Positions 25,513 through 34,755 of a stretch of 64,000 nucleotides of DNA are shown here, piece by piece. The position numbers and the translations under genes were made by a program. This DNA is from Thiothrix nivea DSM 5205 (GTDB taxonomy: Bacteria > Pseudomonadota > Gammaproteobacteria > Thiotrichales > Thiotrichaceae): positions 1,181,693 through 1,245,692 of the forward strand of contig NZ_JH651384.1 of NCBI RefSeq assembly GCF_000260135.1, written 5' to 3'. Position 1 is the stretch's first letter; each line of letters starts with the position of its first letter. The notes below the pieces were generated by a model, which was given only the letters and a program-made list of their open reading frames with translations, ran no database searches and was not told the origin of the DNA.

Positions 25513-26492
25513 GACACGACCTCTTTCACTTCTTTGGCAAGTACGTTGTGAGTGGTGTTGTGCACACGCACGTCAAACCGGAAAACATCCTTGGCGCACA
25601 CATCAATGCAGCGCCCACAATTGGTGCAATGGCCGGAGGTAATCACCGGGCCAAAGCCTTTGGCCTCCCCCTTGAGCGGCAGCTTGATCACCTGCGGCTC
25701 GGGGCAAACCTTGAAACAATCCATGCAGTCATCACACTGCGCCCGTTGGAAGGCGCTGACGCGCAGCACGCTGGCCTGACCCAACAGGCCGTAAAACGCG
25801 CCCACCGGACACAGGCTGCCACACCAGGCATGACGGCTGACCAGCAAATCCAGCAGGAAAATGGCGATGATCACACCCCAGCCCAGCCCCATGCCGAACA
25901 CCAGCCCACGGAACACCATCGACACCGGGTTGACCAGTTCCCAGGCAAGCGTGCCGGTGATCAGCGCCAGCAGCAGGGTAAAACCCAGAATCCAGTAACG
26001 GGTGTCGCGGCTGATGTGAGCACCCCCCTTGATAGCCAATTTGTCGCGCAACCAGGCAGCGGCATCCGTCACCATGTTGATGGGGCAAACCCAACTGCAA
26101 TACACCCTGCCACCGACCAGCAGGTAAAACGCCAGCACGATGGCCGCGCCGATAAAGCCGGTCGTGACCGGCCACAATCCGGCCAGCAGCGACTGCAACA
26201 GCACGTAAGGGTCGGTCAGTGGCAACACATCCAGCGTCAGGCTGGAAGCCAGATTGCCTTTCACCAGCCACACTTCGGTCTGCTTGGCGATCCACGGGCT
26301 GAGCATGAACAACGCCAGAATGCCGATCTGGCTGATGCGCCGCAGGATCAGATACTTGTGCGCACCGACCCAGCCTTTCAGCCTGACAGCCTCCGCCCCC
26401 ACGATTTTCTCTTTTAGCCCCTCTCCCCTTAGAGGGTCGCCGCCATGGCGGCTGGGTGCGGGGTTGGGGTGAGGGGTTCTTCCGCCAGCCAT
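25509..26492 (-). CDS. napH: Quinol dehydrogenase membrane component NapH with repeat-derived N-terminus
   Basis: 327 residues. Four to five membrane helices and cytoplasmic cysteine motifs (YCSWVCPINM, WCGSLCPVGA) are followed by two [4Fe-4S] sites, CDDCMDCFKVCP and CTNCGRCIDVC. NapGH moves electrons from quinol to the Nap complex. The start ATG 26492 overlaps the napG stop by one base (TGATG), which supports it. Residues about 6-26, rich in Pro, His, Arg and Gly, are the translation of a dispersed palindromic repeat (26416-26477). The conserved family sequence begins around WVGAHKYLILRR. Confidence 0.92.
   Translation of the reverse strand: MAGGRTPHPNPAPSRHGGDPLRGEGLKEKIVGAEAVRLKGWVGAHKYLILRRISQIGILALFMLSPWIAKQTEVWLVKGNLASSLTLDVLPLTDPYVLLQSLLAGLWPVTTGFIGAAIVLAFYLLVGGRVYCSWVCPINMVTDAAAWLRDKLAIKGGAHISRDTRYWILGFTLLLALITGTLAWELVNPVSMVFRGLVFGMGLGWGVIIAIFLLDLLVSRHAWCGSLCPVGAFYGLLGQASVLRVSAFQRAQCDDCMDCFKVCPEPQVIKLPLKGEAKGFGPVITSGHCTNCGRCIDVCAKDVFRFDVRVHNTTHNVLAKEVKEVVS
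26416..26477. repeat. Dispersed palindromic repeat, copy 2, inside napH
   Basis: Contains the perfect palindrome GCCGCCATGGCGGC (26439-26452), flanked by CCCCTCTCCCCTTAGAGGG on one side and GGGGTTGGGGTGAGGGG on the other. It has the same base pattern as the copies at 1837-1875 and 54661-54695 but, unlike them, lies within a coding region. Confidence 0.65.
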
Positions 26493-27370
26493 CAGGGCGC
26501 TCCTTTGCGATTAAGCGTTTCCAGCGGATTGTCCGGGAATGGCGAATCGCTTCCGGCAGGTGGCGTGCTGCCTTGTGGCAAGCCTTCCTGCGGCTGCGGG
26601 TCAATCACCAGACCTTTACCTTCGTAGTCGTAACGCATCCCTTCCGGCAGGTTGAACTTGTGTTCGGTATCCGGCGCAACCAATGCTTCCCCGCCGTGTT
26701 TGGCTTTCTCTTTCCAGCCGAAACGGTAGTGGCCGGAACCACCGGATTTCGCCAGATGGGTCGGGATCACCTTGATGGCAGCCTCGCCGTCGACAATGCA
26801 GGCTTCCTCGCATTTGCCGCAGCCGGTGCAATCGCTGGAATGCACCACCGGAATGAAGAAAGCGTGCCTGCCGGTGCGGGCGTTATGCTGTTTTTCCAGC
26901 GTGATCGCCTTGCCGCGTACCGGGCAGACGTTGTAACAGACTTCGCAACGCAAACCCTGGAAGGCGATGCAACCTTCCTGATCGACAACCACGGCCAGCC
27001 CCATACGCGACTGGTTGATGTCGGTCAGATCATGATTCAGCGCCCCGGTCGGGCAGGCTTTTACGCAGGGGATGTCCTCGCACATTTCGCAGGGAATCTC
27101 CCGCGCGGTGAAATAGGGCGTACCCAATGCCACCGTTTCGCCCACTTTCGCCAGCTTCAGCGTGTCGTAGGGGCAATCCCGCACACACAAGCCGCAGCGC
27201 ACGCACGCTCCCAGAAAATCCTCCTCCGCCAACGCACCGGGTGGGCGCAGGGCAGGTGCGGGCAGGGCGCGTGACTGGCGGCTGTACAGCCCCAGCACCA
27301 ACGCACCCAGCCCGACCGCACTGGCTGTCTTCAGTGTGGAGAGAAGAAACTGGCGGCGGGTAGCTTCCAT
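26492..27370 (-). CDS. napG: Quinol dehydrogenase ferredoxin subunit NapG
   Basis: 292 residues. A Tat signal (TRRQFLLSTLKTASAVGLGALVLG) precedes a periplasmic ferredoxin domain with four [4Fe-4S] motifs, including CVRCGLCVRDCPYD, CEMCEDIPCVKACP, CEVCYNVCPV and CTGCGKCEEAC. With NapH it forms a quinol oxidase branch for nitrate reduction. It follows napA by nine bases and overlaps napH by one. Confidence 0.94.
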   Translation of the reverse strand: MEATRRQFLLSTLKTASAVGLGALVLGLYSRQSRALPAPALRPPGALAEEDFLGACVRCGLCVRDCPYDTLKLAKVGETVALGTPYFTAREIPCEMCEDIPCVKACPTGALNHDLTDINQSRMGLAVVVDQEGCIAFQGLRCEVCYNVCPVRGKAITLEKQHNARTGRHAFFIPVVHSSDCTGCGKCEEACIVDGEAAIKVIPTHLAKSGGSGHYRFGWKEKAKHGGEALVAPDTEHKFNLPEGMRYDYEGKGLVIDPQPQEGLPQGSTPPAGSDSPFPDNPLETLNRKGAP

Positions 27371-27379
27371 CGTTATGCC

Positions 27380-29959
27380 TTACGCCTTTTCCACCTTGAC
27401 CGCACACTTCTTGTAGTCGGTCTCCTTGGAAATCGGGCAGGTGGCGTCCAGCGTGACCTTGTTGATCAGGCGGCTGGCGTCGAACCATGGCACGAAAATC
27501 AGCCCCTTGGGCGGCTTGTTACGGCCACGGGTTTCGAGGCGCGCGACAATATCACCACGGCGGCTGGAAACCTTGACCGGCATCCCGCGTTGCAGGCCGA
27601 GATCCTTGGCGTCATCCGGGTTCATGAATACTTCCGCATCCGGCACGGCGCGGTACAGTTCAGGCACGCGGCGGGTCATGGAGCCGGAGTGCCAGTGCTC
27701 CAGTACACGCCCGGTGCACAGCCACAGCGGGAATTCCTTGTCCGGTGATTCGGCTGGCTCTTCATACGGTAAGGCGATGATTTTGGCCTTGCCATCCTCG
27801 TTGCCGTAGAATTTGACCTCGCCTTTTTCGCCTTTGACGTGCGGGTCAAAACCTTCGCGGTAACGCCACAGGGTTTCCTTGCCGTCAATGACCGGCCAGC
27901 GTAGGCCGCGCGCCTTGTGGTAGGCGTCGAATTCGCCGAGTTCGTGGCCTTCATGGCCTTCCAGACCGAAACGGCGGTATTCCTCGAACAAGCCCTTTTG
28001 CAGGTAGAAGCCGAAGTCTTCCATCTCCTTGTTGGCGTAAACGTTGCCGGAGTCGTCTTTCACATCCTGTTTGGCGAACTTGTCGACGGAACCGTTGCGG
28101 TACAGGACTTCGTACAGGGTCTTGCCTTTCAGCTCGGGTTTTTTCGCAATCAGCTCTTCCGGCCAGGCTTCTTCCACCTTGAAACGCTTGGAGAACTCGA
28201 CCAGCTGCCATACGTCGGAACGGGCTTCGCCCGGCGCGCTCACCTGTTGCCGCCAGAACTGGGTGCGGCGTTCGGCGTTACCATACGCGCCTTCCTTTTC
28301 CACCCACATCGCGGTTGGCAGGATCAGGTCGGCGGCCATCGCAGTCACGGTGGGGTAAGGGTCGGAAACCACGATGAAGTTGTCTGGGTTACGGTAGCCG
28401 GGCCAGCCTTCCTCATTCATGTTGGCGGCGGCCTGCATGTTGTTGGTGCATTGCACCCAGTAAACGTTGAGTTTGCCGTCTTTCAGCATCCGGTTCTGTA
28501 ACACGGCGTGGTAGCCGATTTTGCCGGGGATGGTGCCTTCCGGCAGTTGCCAGATTTTTTCGGCGAAATCACGATGCTCTTTCTTGTTGACGACCAGATC
28601 GGCTGGCAGACGGTGAGAGAACGTGCCGACCTCACGCGCCGTACCGCAAGCGGATGGCTGACCGGTCAGGGAGAATGGCCCGTTGCCCGGTTCGGAAATC
28701 TTGCCGGTCAGCAGGTGGATGTTGTACACGAGGTTGTTTGCCCAGGTGCCACGGGTATGCTGGTTGAAACCCATAGTCCAGTAGGAAACCACTTTGCGGT
28801 TCGGGTCGGCGTATTGCTGCGCCAGCTTTTCCAGGTTTTCCTTGGGTACGCCGGATAGTTCGCTGGCTTTTTCAACCGTGTATTCGCTGACAAACTTCTT
28901 GTAAGCCTCGAAATCAATCGGATCCATTTTGCCGGGGTTGCCCTTCGGCTTGCCGTCTTCACCGGGGTAGCCGTTGGCGTTGGATGCCTGTTCCAGCGGG
29001 TGTTTAGGGCGCAGGCCATAGCCGATATTGGTCACACCCTGCATAAAGTTGACGTGTTTTTCGACGAAATCCTTGTTCACCGCATCGTGTTCGATGATGT
29101 AGTTGGCGATGTAGTTGAGGATGGCCAAATCGGTCTGCGGCTTGAACACCAGCGGATTGTCGGCCAGTTCAAAACTGCGGTGCTCGTAAGTAGACAGCAC
29201 ATGTACCTGCACATCCTTGCCAGTCAGGCGGCGGTCAGTCAGGCGCGACCACAGGATCGGGTGCATTTCCGCCATGTTGGAACCCCACAGCACGAAGGTG
29301 TCGGCGTGTTCCAGATCGTCATAACAACCCATCGGCTCGTCCATGCCGAAGGTACGGATGAACCCGGCCACGGCGGAAGCCATGCAGTGACGCGCGTTCG
29401 GGTCAATGTTGTTGGAGCGGAAACCGGCTTTCATCAGCTTGGAAGCCGCATAGCCCTCCCACACCGTCCACTGGCCGGAGCCAAACATGCCGATGGTGGA
29501 AACCATTTCGTCGACGGTTTTACCCTTGTTGATTTCCTGATCCTTTTTCAGTGCGGCCTTCCATTTTTCGGCCATGATGTCGAAGGCTTCTTCCCAGGAA
29601 ACCGGGGTGAACTCGCCTTCCTTGTCAAACTTGCCGCCGCTTTTACGCAGCATCGGCGTGGTCAGACGGTCTTTGCCGTACAGGATTTTGGGCAGGAAAT
29701 AACCCTTGATGCAGTTGAGGCCACGGTTGACCGGCGCATCCGGGTCGCCCTGGCTGGCCACCACGCGCCCATCCTTGACGCCGACCAGTACGGAACAGCC
29801 GGTGCCGCAGAAGCGGCAGGCTGCCTTGTCCCAGCGGATGTCCTTGTCGCCTGTGGCTTCTTCAGCTCTGGCGTTTAAGCCCGGAATAGTGATACCCGCA
29901 GCGGCAGCCGTCGCGGCAATTGCATTTGTCTTGATAAAGTCTCGGCGTGTCAGTTTCAT
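27380..29959 (-). CDS. napA: Periplasmic nitrate reductase catalytic subunit NapA
   Basis: 859 residues, a bis-MGD molybdoenzyme that reduces nitrate to nitrite. A Tat signal ([20 protein letters not shown]) is followed by the [4Fe-4S] site CRFCGTGC...NCIKG (Cys48, 51, 55, 83). Cys192 in NARHCMASA is the molybdenum ligand. The C-terminal dinucleotide-binding domain has [17 protein letters not shown]. It is slightly longer than E. coli NapA (828). The start overlaps the napD stop by four bases; NapD binds this Tat signal. Confidence 0.97.
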   Translation of the reverse strand: MKLTRRDFIKTNAIAATAAAAGITIPGLNARAEEATGDKDIRWDKAACRFCGTGCSVLVGVKDGRVVASQGDPDAPVNRGLNCIKGYFLPKILYGKDRLTTPMLRKSGGKFDKEGEFTPVSWEEAFDIMAEKWKAALKKDQEINKGKTVDEMVSTIGMFGSGQWTVWEGYAASKLMKAGFRSNNIDPNARHCMASAVAGFIRTFGMDEPMGCYDDLEHADTFVLWGSNMAEMHPILWSRLTDRRLTGKDVQVHVLSTYEHRSFELADNPLVFKPQTDLAILNYIANYIIEHDAVNKDFVEKHVNFMQGVTNIGYGLRPKHPLEQASNANGYPGEDGKPKGNPGKMDPIDFEAYKKFVSEYTVEKASELSGVPKENLEKLAQQYADPNRKVVSYWTMGFNQHTRGTWANNLVYNIHLLTGKISEPGNGPFSLTGQPSACGTAREVGTFSHRLPADLVVNKKEHRDFAEKIWQLPEGTIPGKIGYHAVLQNRMLKDGKLNVYWVQCTNNMQAAANMNEEGWPGYRNPDNFIVVSDPYPTVTAMAADLILPTAMWVEKEGAYGNAERRTQFWRQQVSAPGEARSDVWQLVEFSKRFKVEEAWPEELIAKKPELKGKTLYEVLYRNGSVDKFAKQDVKDDSGNVYANKEMEDFGFYLQKGLFEEYRRFGLEGHEGHELGEFDAYHKARGLRWPVIDGKETLWRYREGFDPHVKGEKGEVKFYGNEDGKAKIIALPYEEPAESPDKEFPLWLCTGRVLEHWHSGSMTRRVPELYRAVPDAEVFMNPDDAKDLGLQRGMPVKVSSRRGDIVARLETRGRNKPPKGLIFVPWFDASRLINKVTLDATCPISKETDYKKCAVKVEKA

Positions 29960-30243
29960 GATTGGCTCTCACTTTGGGTAACTTCGAGTTCTTCGGCGTG
30001 GTGGTAGATCAGGGAGGCGGACAGCACGCCCTTCATGGTCTGTAACTGGTTGAGTGCTTCGGCGGCCTCGGTGTAATCGTCGGCTTCCACCGTCACTACC
30101 AGCTTGCCTTCCGGGCTGTCGGCATGAATTTCCAGCCCCGGAATTGCCAGTAACTGCTGTTTCATGGCCTCGCGCTGTTCGAGGCGGATTTGCACCAGCA
30201 CGCCGCAGATGTTGGTAAGGGCTGTGTTGGGTGTGGCTGTCAT
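29956..30243 (-). CDS. napD: Nap chaperone NapD
   Basis: 95 residues with the NapD ferredoxin-like fold ([39 protein letters not shown]). It binds the NapA Tat signal and delays export until the cofactor is inserted. Overlaps napA and napF by four bases each. Confidence 0.93.
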   Translation of the reverse strand: MTATPNTALTNICGVLVQIRLEQREAMKQQLLAIPGLEIHADSPEGKLVVTVEADDYTEAAEALNQLQTMKGVLSASLIYHHAEELEVTQSESQS

Positions 30244-30764
30244 GCGGCGATTTCCTCCTGACGGGGCATATTCTTGATGTCAACGGCGTTGACCGGGCAA
30301 ACACTGAGGCAGGCTCCGCAACCGGTGCAGTTTTCCTGCTGGATATGGGGAACGGCGACGGCGCGAGTCTGTAGCTGGAAGCGGATGGCGCGTGCATCGC
30401 AGTGGTCACCACAGGTGCGGCATACCACGCCGTTCAGCGACAGGCAGGATGGCTGGATCGTGACCGACAGGTTCCAGGCATTGCGGGCGCTGTGTTCGCC
30501 GGGCTGGAAGGCTCCATCCTTGCAGGCATCGGCGCACTGGCCGCAGAAGGTGCATTCCCCGTTGCGGAAGCTGATTTCGGGGTAACCGCCATCGCCACGT
30601 TGCAGGATGTGTTGTGGGCAGGCAGCGATGCAGTCATCGCAGCGGGTGCAGGCATTGACGAATGCGGCTACGGGAAGCGCCCACGGCGGGCGGATGGCAG
30701 TTGGGCTGAAACGGGGGCTTCTGCCACGCAAAAATGCCCTCCGCCCCATATTGGGTAAGTGCAT
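30240..30764 (-). CDS. napF: Ferredoxin-type protein NapF
   Basis: 174 residues from ATG 30764, with three to four [4Fe-4S] motifs: CTRCDDCIAACP, CTFCGQCADAC and CTGCGACLSVCP. The RRAFLRG start is typical of NapF, a cytoplasmic protein thought to help insert the NapA iron-sulfur cluster. An in-frame ATG at 30797 is possible; neither has a strong ribosome site, and 30764 fits the family N-terminus better. First gene of the nap operon, divergent from narX. Confidence 0.9.
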   Translation of the reverse strand: MHLPNMGRRAFLRGRSPRFSPTAIRPPWALPVAAFVNACTRCDDCIAACPQHILQRGDGGYPEISFRNGECTFCGQCADACKDGAFQPGEHSARNAWNLSVTIQPSCLSLNGVVCRTCGDHCDARAIRFQLQTRAVAVPHIQQENCTGCGACLSVCPVNAVDIKNMPRQEEIAA

Positions 30765-30861
30765 GTTGTTGCCCGCCGTGTCATTCCGTATCGTCATTAC
30801 CCGTGGCCTATTCCCGGACTGTGGATGATTCCACTGTTGTTTTACGCCGAAGGCTTGCCGC

Positions 30862-30885
30862 TTTCCAGCCGGGGCAAGCTGGAAA
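30862..30885. repeat. Inverted repeat in the napF-narX gap
   Basis: TTTCCAGC (30862-30869) and GCTGGAAA (30878-30885) form a perfect 8-bp stem around an 8-base loop. Function unknown. Confidence 0.5.
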
Positions 30886-30897
30886 TGACAGGCGGAT

Positions 30898-30913
30898 TAC
30901 CACTAAAGTGGTA
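30898..30913. promoter_or_regulatory. NarL/NarP-type 7-2-7 operator between napF and narX
   Basis: TACCACTAAAGTGGTA is a perfect inverted repeat of two heptamers that fit TACYNMT, spaced by two bases, the arrangement bound by phosphorylated NarL/NarP in enterobacteria. A third copy of the heptamer (AGTGGTA) lies at 30993-30999. It is placed to control the divergent nap operon and narXL. Binding by the NarL encoded here is inference. Confidence 0.6.
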
Positions 30914-31044
30914 TAGGTGCTATCATTTAACTAATTGTTTTTTATTTATTTTAAATTTTTTGATGAAACTTGCCGTCATACCCTTATGCTGAAGTGGTAC
31001 AACCAATTACCCGCCCTTTCCACCAACAGGATGTATTAGTCTTG

Positions 31045-32967
31045 ATGAAAGCAGATTCCCCCGTTCCATGGAGCATCCTTTTGGCGCGCGATATATGGCA
31101 CAAATTGAAGAATTCCCTGCTGGTTCAGTTGGGCGGGATGATTGCAGCCATTACCCTGCTGGCGCTGGCCGGGATGTCGGTTTCCTGGCGGGTGGCGGAA
31201 ACCATCCAGGGCAACGGCGAAGCCATCAACATTGCCGGTAGCTTGCGGATGCAAAGTTGGCGCATGGCCTCGTTCCACCAGCGCCTGTTGCAGGACGACA
31301 CCCGTGATTATCGGGAAACCTTGCAGGAAGCCATTACCCGCTTTGAACATGATCTGGTGTCCGAACCCATCCTGGCTATTGTGCCGGATGATGACGATGT
31401 GCCCCTGCGGCAGGTTTACCAGGAAGTTGAAACCCGCTGGTTGACGCGGGTCAAGCCCGCCCTGTTGCCCAAACCGGAGGCGATTGGGCAACTGGCGGTA
31501 CTGGATGAAATTCCTGTATTCGTCGACCGTATCAACGATCTGGTCAAACAGATGGAAGAAACGGTCGAGGCCAAAATCCTGTTCCTGCGGATTATCCTGG
31601 CCACCACCATCGTCGGCACGTTGCTGGTGGTGATGCTCTCGATTTACCTGCTTAACAACATCCTGTTCGCCCCGCTCAAAAGCTTGCTGGGGCTGACTGA
31701 GCATATCCGTCAGGGCGACCTTACCGCCCGTACTCACCTGACTGGCGAGGACGAAATCGGCCAGTTGGGGCAAGCTTTCAACCGCATGGCGGAAGACCTC
31801 GCCAAGCTTTACCAGAATCTGGAAACCCGGGTGGAGCAGAAGACGGCGGAACTGACCCGCAGCAACCGTTCGCTGGATTTGTTGTACCGCTCCATCACCC
31901 GCCTGCACGGCATATCCCCTGACCGCGAAGTATTCCAGAATGTGCTGCGGGACGCCGAAACCGTGCTGGGGCTGGGGCATGGCACGATCTGCCTGAAAGG
32001 GGATACGGAAAACCTTGGTCAGGTGGTCGCGACCACGGTGGAAGGCGGTGTCAGCCCGTTATGCCAGCACGCCGCCAACTGCGTCGAATGCCATGATGTC
32101 CATGCCGTGCGCATGAATACGTTGCCGGATGGGCGGCATGTGTTGCGGATGCCGCTGACGGATACCGACAAGCGTTTCGGCATCCTGGCGGTGGATGTAC
32201 CCGCCGGAAGTAGCGCCGAACGCTGGCAAATCCAGTTGCTGGAAGCACTGTCACGCCACATCGGCATCACCATCGCTTCCGAGCAGCGCATTGAACAGCA
32301 CCGCCGGGTTTCCCTGCTGGAAGAGCGCGCCGTCATCGCCCGCGAGTTGCACGATTCCCTAGCACAATCGCTGGCTTACATGAAAATCCAGGTCAGCCGC
32401 CTGCGCACTGCGCTCAAGTCTCCGGAAGAAGGTGAGGAAATTGCCGAGGCGCTGGAAGATTTGCGCGAGGGGCTGAACAGCTCCTACCAGCAATTGCGCG
32501 AACTGCTGTCCACTTTCCGTCTGCGCATGGAAGACGCCGATCTTGGCATGGCGCTGGCGCAAACCACGACCGAATTTGCCGAACGTGGCAATTTACCAAT
32601 TACTCTCGACGCCAATCTGGACAGCATCAGCCTGACGCCCAATGAAGAAATCCATGTGTTGCAAATTGTGCGCGAAGCCCTTTCCAACGTCCTCAAACAT
32701 GCCAAAGCCAGCCATGCCTGGGTAACGGTACATGGGCAACCTGACCACAGGTTGCGCCTGCAAATTACCGATGATGGCATCGGTATCCAGAAAACTGCGT
32801 CTATCCACCATTACGGCGTGGCGATCATGAACGAACGCGCCCGCGCCCTCAAAGGCACGCTACAATTTTTCCCACGGATCGGCGGAGGAACCTGCGTGCA
32901 GCTCGACTTTACCCCGGCCAATACCCATCATTTTGCGCCTGACCCAAGGATTGCCCATGCCGCCTGA
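31045..32967 (+). CDS. narX: Nitrate/nitrite sensor histidine kinase NarX-like
   Basis: 640 residues. Two membrane helices (about 28-50 and 178-203) flank a periplasmic helical sensor. The P-box INIAGSLRMQSWRMA (61-75) is the nitrate-binding element of NarX/NarQ. A HAMP domain follows (about 204-256), then a GAF-like region, then a HisKA_3 kinase with phospho-acceptor His436 (ARELHDSLAQSL) and ATP site (REALSNVLKHA, DDGIGI). The GAF region has a cysteine cluster, Cys340, Cys346 and Cys349, ending in CVECH. ATG 31045 is preferred; TTG 30970 would add 25 residues. It overlaps narL by 11 bases. Confidence 0.9.
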   Translation: MKADSPVPWSILLARDIWHKLKNSLLVQLGGMIAAITLLALAGMSVSWRVAETIQGNGEAINIAGSLRMQSWRMASFHQRLLQDDTRDYRETLQEAITRFEHDLVSEPILAIVPDDDDVPLRQVYQEVETRWLTRVKPALLPKPEAIGQLAVLDEIPVFVDRINDLVKQMEETVEAKILFLRIILATTIVGTLLVVMLSIYLLNNILFAPLKSLLGLTEHIRQGDLTARTHLTGEDEIGQLGQAFNRMAEDLAKLYQNLETRVEQKTAELTRSNRSLDLLYRSITRLHGISPDREVFQNVLRDAETVLGLGHGTICLKGDTENLGQVVATTVEGGVSPLCQHAANCVECHDVHAVRMNTLPDGRHVLRMPLTDTDKRFGILAVDVPAGSSAERWQIQLLEALSRHIGITIASEQRIEQHRRVSLLEERAVIARELHDSLAQSLAYMKIQVSRLRTALKSPEEGEEIAEALEDLREGLNSSYQQLRELLSTFRLRMEDADLGMALAQTTTEFAERGNLPITLDANLDSISLTPNEEIHVLQIVREALSNVLKHAKASHAWVTVHGQPDHRLRLQITDDGIGIQKTASIHHYGVAIMNERARALKGTLQFFPRIGGGTCVQLDFTPANTHHFAPDPRIAHAA

Positions 32968-33607
32968 CACACCACAACGCCTGCTGATTGTTGATGACCA
33001 TCCCTTATTCAGGAAAGGTGTCCGCTATCTGGTCAACATGGTTCCCGATTTCACGATCGTGGGCGAAGCGTCTTGTGGCCAGGAAGGCATCGAAATGGCG
33101 GCAGACCTTGAACCCGACATGATCCTGCTGGATCTGAACATGAAGGACATGAGCGGCATCGAGGTACTGAAAGTCATCAAGGCATCCGGCAATGATGCCC
33201 GTATCGTAATGCTGACGGTTTCCGACCAGGCAGAAGATCTGGTGGCTGCCCTGCGCGGTGGCGCGGACGGCTACCTGCTCAAGGAAATGGAGCCGGAGGA
33301 TTTGGTGGCAAAACTGGCGGAAGCTGCCGCCGGGCGTATCACCCTGACCGAACGGCTGGTCAACCTACTGGCGCACGCCATGCGTTACGATGCCTCCCAC
33401 CCGAAAACCCCTTCGGAAGCCGGTCTTACCGAGCAGGAACAGCGCATCCTTGAACTGGTCGCCGTCGGCAAGAGCAACAAACTGATCGCGCGCGAACTGG
33501 GCATTACTGAAGGCACGGTCAAGGTGCATGTCAAACACCTGCTACGCAAACTCAACCTGCGTTCACGGGTGGAAGCAGCAGTCTGGTATGTGGATCAGCA
33601 AAAATAG
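32957..33607 (+). CDS. narL: Response regulator NarL-like
   Basis: 216 residues. A receiver domain (Asp13/14, phospho-acceptor Asp59 in LLDLNMKDMSG, then the MLTV segment and Lys in LLKEMEPEDL) precedes a LuxR/GerE-type DNA-binding domain (about 155-212, LTEQEQRILELVAVGKSNKLIARELGI). It is the partner of the upstream kinase. ATG 32957 lies inside the narX 3' end, which suggests translational coupling. Likely targets are nap and narXL through the 7-2-7 site at 30898-30913. Confidence 0.9.
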   Translation: MPPDTPQRLLIVDDHPLFRKGVRYLVNMVPDFTIVGEASCGQEGIEMAADLEPDMILLDLNMKDMSGIEVLKVIKASGNDARIVMLTVSDQAEDLVAALRGGADGYLLKEMEPEDLVAKLAEAAAGRITLTERLVNLLAHAMRYDASHPKTPSEAGLTEQEQRILELVAVGKSNKLIARELGITEGTVKVHVKHLLRKLNLRSRVEAAVWYVDQQK

Positions 33608-33675
33608 TTCTTGACCTGCATCAAGGATACGAAGATGAACCATCAGTACCCTGCCACATGTTGCATCCCGGTGAA

Positions 33676-33987
33676 TTATGCCTTGCGCGTGCGTTCCACC
33701 TGCTTGACCCGCAAATGCAGTGCCGCCTTCGCCATCATGTGCGCACTTACAGGCGCAGTCATGAACAAAAACAACGTCACCAGCACTTCATGCAAACTGA
33801 TCCCATCGGTATTAAACGAAAAATACAAGGCCGAAGCCACCAATACAGACCCTACCCCCAGCGTAGTCGCCTTGGTCGGCCCGTGTAGGCGCATAAAAAA
33901 GTCCGGCATTTTCGCCAGCCCCAATGAACCCAACAGCGTAAAAAACGCCCCGACCAGTACCAATATTGCCAAAACCGTATCCAGCAT
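33676..33987 (-). CDS. mnhG: Mrp antiporter subunit G
   Basis: 103 residues with three membrane helices and the family segment LLGSLGLAKMPDFFMRLHGPTKATTLG. Part of the hetero-oligomeric Mrp cation/proton antiporter that exports Na+ or K+ in exchange for protons. Last gene of the operon; convergent with narL, with a 68-base gap in which I see no clear terminator. Confidence 0.93.
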   Translation of the reverse strand: MLDTVLAILVLVGAFFTLLGSLGLAKMPDFFMRLHGPTKATTLGVGSVLVASALYFSFNTDGISLHEVLVTLFLFMTAPVSAHMMAKAALHLRVKQVERTRKA

Positions 33988-33991
33988 CGCC

Positions 33992-34261
33992 CTACTCCAT
34001 AATATCGCCGCGCAGCAAATACTTGCTCAGCGCAATCGTCCCCACAAAACCCATGACGGCAATCAGCAACGCTGCTTCGAAATACAGCGCGCTGCCCTGC
34101 ATCAAGCCAAACAAAACCAGCAAGGCAATCGTATTCAGATACAGCGTATCCAGCGCCAAAATCCGGTCAGGCACATCCGGCCCCACCAGCAAGCGGTACA
34201 AGCTCAGCAACAAGGCTAGCGATACCATCCCGAAAGCCCACGGCAATACCATGCTCAACAT
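33992..34261 (-). CDS. mnhF: Mrp antiporter subunit F
   Basis: 89 residues, three membrane helices. The conserved RLLVGPDVPDRILALDTLYLN segment identifies MnhF/PhaF. It overlaps mnhE by seven bases and is four bases from mnhG. Confidence 0.93.
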   Translation of the reverse strand: MLSMVLPWAFGMVSLALLLSLYRLLVGPDVPDRILALDTLYLNTIALLVLFGLMQGSALYFEAALLIAVMGFVGTIALSKYLLRGDIME

Positions 34262-34755
34262 TCGCCTAATACCTCCATCAAGGGTTGCTCGTAACGCTGT
34301 TTCATTTCCCGGATACTCGCCGCCGCATCCGTCACATGCAGCGCGTGAACCAACAATTGCCGCCGGTCAGCCGACACCTCACATGAAACGGTTCCCGGCG
34401 TCAGCGAAATCGTATTCGCCAACAAACTCACACCCAACGGCGAACGGATATCCAGTTCCAGCACCATGAATGCAGGCTGGAGTTTACGGGTAGAACCCAG
34501 GATCAATACCGCCACATGCAGGTTTGCCACCACAATATCCCACAACACCACCGCCATGAACTTCAGCAACACCCACGGGCGGCGCACACATACCTGTTCC
34601 GGCCAAAAGCCTATGGTCAGAAACGGAATCACCAAAGCCAAGCCTGCACCCAGCACCACATGCCCCATAGCGATGGTATTGTTCAATAACAGCCAGACCA
34701 ACAACAGCAGCAAACTCAGGAGAGGATGCGGCAACCATCGTTTCAACATGCTCAT
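34255..34755 (-). CDS. mnhE: Mrp antiporter subunit E
   Basis: 166 residues. Two N-terminal membrane helices (about 12-50) are followed by a cytoplasmic domain with the MnhE signature LANTISLTPGTVSCEVSADRRQLLVHAL. It overlaps mnhD and mnhF. Confidence 0.93.
   Translation of the reverse strand: MSMLKRWLPHPLLSLLLLLVWLLLNNTIAMGHVVLGAGLALVIPFLTIGFWPEQVCVRRPWVLLKFMAVVLWDIVVANLHVAVLILGSTRKLQPAFMVLELDIRSPLGVSLLANTISLTPGTVSCEVSADRRQLLVHALHVTDAAASIREMKQRYEQPLMEVLGEC

Noticed and set aside
30970-31044. TTG 30970 as the narX start
   Set aside because: It adds 25 polar residues not expected before the first membrane helix; ATG 31045 gives a normal NarX N-terminus.
32062-32094. Covalent haem site in NarX (CVECH)
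   Set aside because: The residues are on the cytoplasmic side after HAMP, where the Ccm system cannot attach haem. Kept only as a cysteine cluster.
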